Source of the DNA: Symbiodinium natans
Lineage: Eukaryota; Sar; Dinophyceae; Suessiales; Symbiodiniaceae
NCBI GenBank assembly: GCA_905221605.1
Contig: CAJNDS010002301.1
Location: 1,475,692-1,495,691, forward strand
Direction: 5' to 3'
DNA: 20,000 nucleotides
How positions within the stretch are numbered: the stretch's first letter is position 1; each line of letters begins with the position of its first letter. Of the stretch, positions 19,791 through 20,000 are shown one piece after another. A model generated the notes under the pieces. It ran no database searches and was not told the origin of the DNA. It worked only from the letters and a program-made list of their open reading frames with translations. The position numbers and the translations under genes are program-made.

Positions 19791-20000
19791 CCTGAATTCA
19801 ACTTGGTGCCGTCCACCTCTGAGATCCAGGAGTCAGAGCTGCTGCATCAAGCCCTTTGTGATGAGGGCCTTCCCTTGGACACTCCCTGCAAGTGCGACGT
19901 GCACTACAGCTGGGCATGCCGCGCGGCCGAAAGCTCGGGGGGCTCGGGGAAGGGGGGGGGGGGGGTTGTGCGTTCTTTTGGCTCGATGGCTCGGGCGCTT
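19791..20000 (+). other. Unassigned open frame to the window end
   Basis: A 70-codon open plus-strand frame follows atcaaag, starting PEFNLVPSTSEIQESELLHQ and becoming glycine-rich. It has no ATG and no family I recognise. A preceding AG is present but the next base is C, unlike all assigned exons, which begin with G. Confidence 0.2.

Larger units (their letters stand above)
18382..20000 (+). other. Intron after exon 28 and unassigned sequence to the window end
   Basis: It opens with TTTAGGG repeats (18430-18502) as expected after a donor. It also contains a G run (18690-18705), another TTTAGGG array (18951-19001), a GA microsatellite (19442-19470) and two GC-rich stretches with open frames (19523-19661 and 19791-20000). 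I could not place a dynein AAA2-lid exon here, so exon 29 is either beyond the window or too small to see. Confidence 0.55.

Noticed and set aside
1-20000. Subtelomeric location or chromosome end
   Set aside because: Arrays are short, in both orientations, and lie within one continuous, in-phase gene, so they are interstitial.
1-20000. CRISPR array, tRNA or rRNA genes
   Set aside because: The regular repeats are contiguous heptamers or satellites without unique spacers, and I saw no cloverleaf or rRNA motif.

Overview
The window looks like nuclear DNA of a dinoflagellate (core dinoflagellate or close relative). It holds part of one plus-strand gene, an axonemal-type dynein heavy chain, broken into very short exons. 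I find 28 exons between 237 and about 18381. They are 14 to 72 nt long (mean about 43 nt, roughly 1.2 kb of coding sequence) and are separated by 27 introns averaging about 0.63 kb. The phases add up: the sequence from exon 1 to exon 27 is 1136 nt, which leaves exactly 378 whole codons plus one base at each end. The joined frame reads without a stop through the second half of AAA1 and nearly all of AAA2. The gene starts upstream of the window and continues past the last exon I can identify. The dinoflagellate assignment rests on three things: splice donors are mostly GC (17) or GA (6) rather than GT (4), every exon follows AG|G, and the TTTAGGG telomere-type heptamer is abundant. I cannot name the species.

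Layout. 1-236: degenerate TTTAGGG-like intron end. 237-3661: AAA1 from the residues just after Walker B through the sensor I region. 3937-6744: rest of AAA1 and its helical lid. 7143-7527: AAA1-AAA2 linker helices. 8483-8536: AAA2 Walker A (GPTGGGKT). 8993-10167: AAA2, four exons, three of them very small. 12133-14690: AAA2 Walker B, sensor I and the conserved ASPATVSRCG segment. 14691-18323: a 3.6-kb intron holding tandem repeats, a strongly G-skewed block and microsatellites. 18324-18381: AAA2 lid. 18382-20000: an unfinished intron with no dynein exon that I recognise.

The introns are the striking part. Most carry arrays of the telomeric heptamer, and the arrays are polarised. TTTAGGG arrays lie on the 5' side of introns, just after the donor. 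CCCTAAA (or CCCCAAA) arrays lie on the 3' side, just before the acceptor. A transcript would therefore contain UUUAGGG...CCCUAAA inverted repeats able to fold out the intron and bring the unusual splice sites together. Introns also contain two foldback/MITE-like elements, a 111-bp satellite, 43-bp and 52-bp tandem repeats, long C or G homopolymers and a 1.5-kb G-rich complex repeat. I found no second protein gene, RNA gene, CRISPR array or spliced-leader relic. The longer open frames in the window are products of these repeats.
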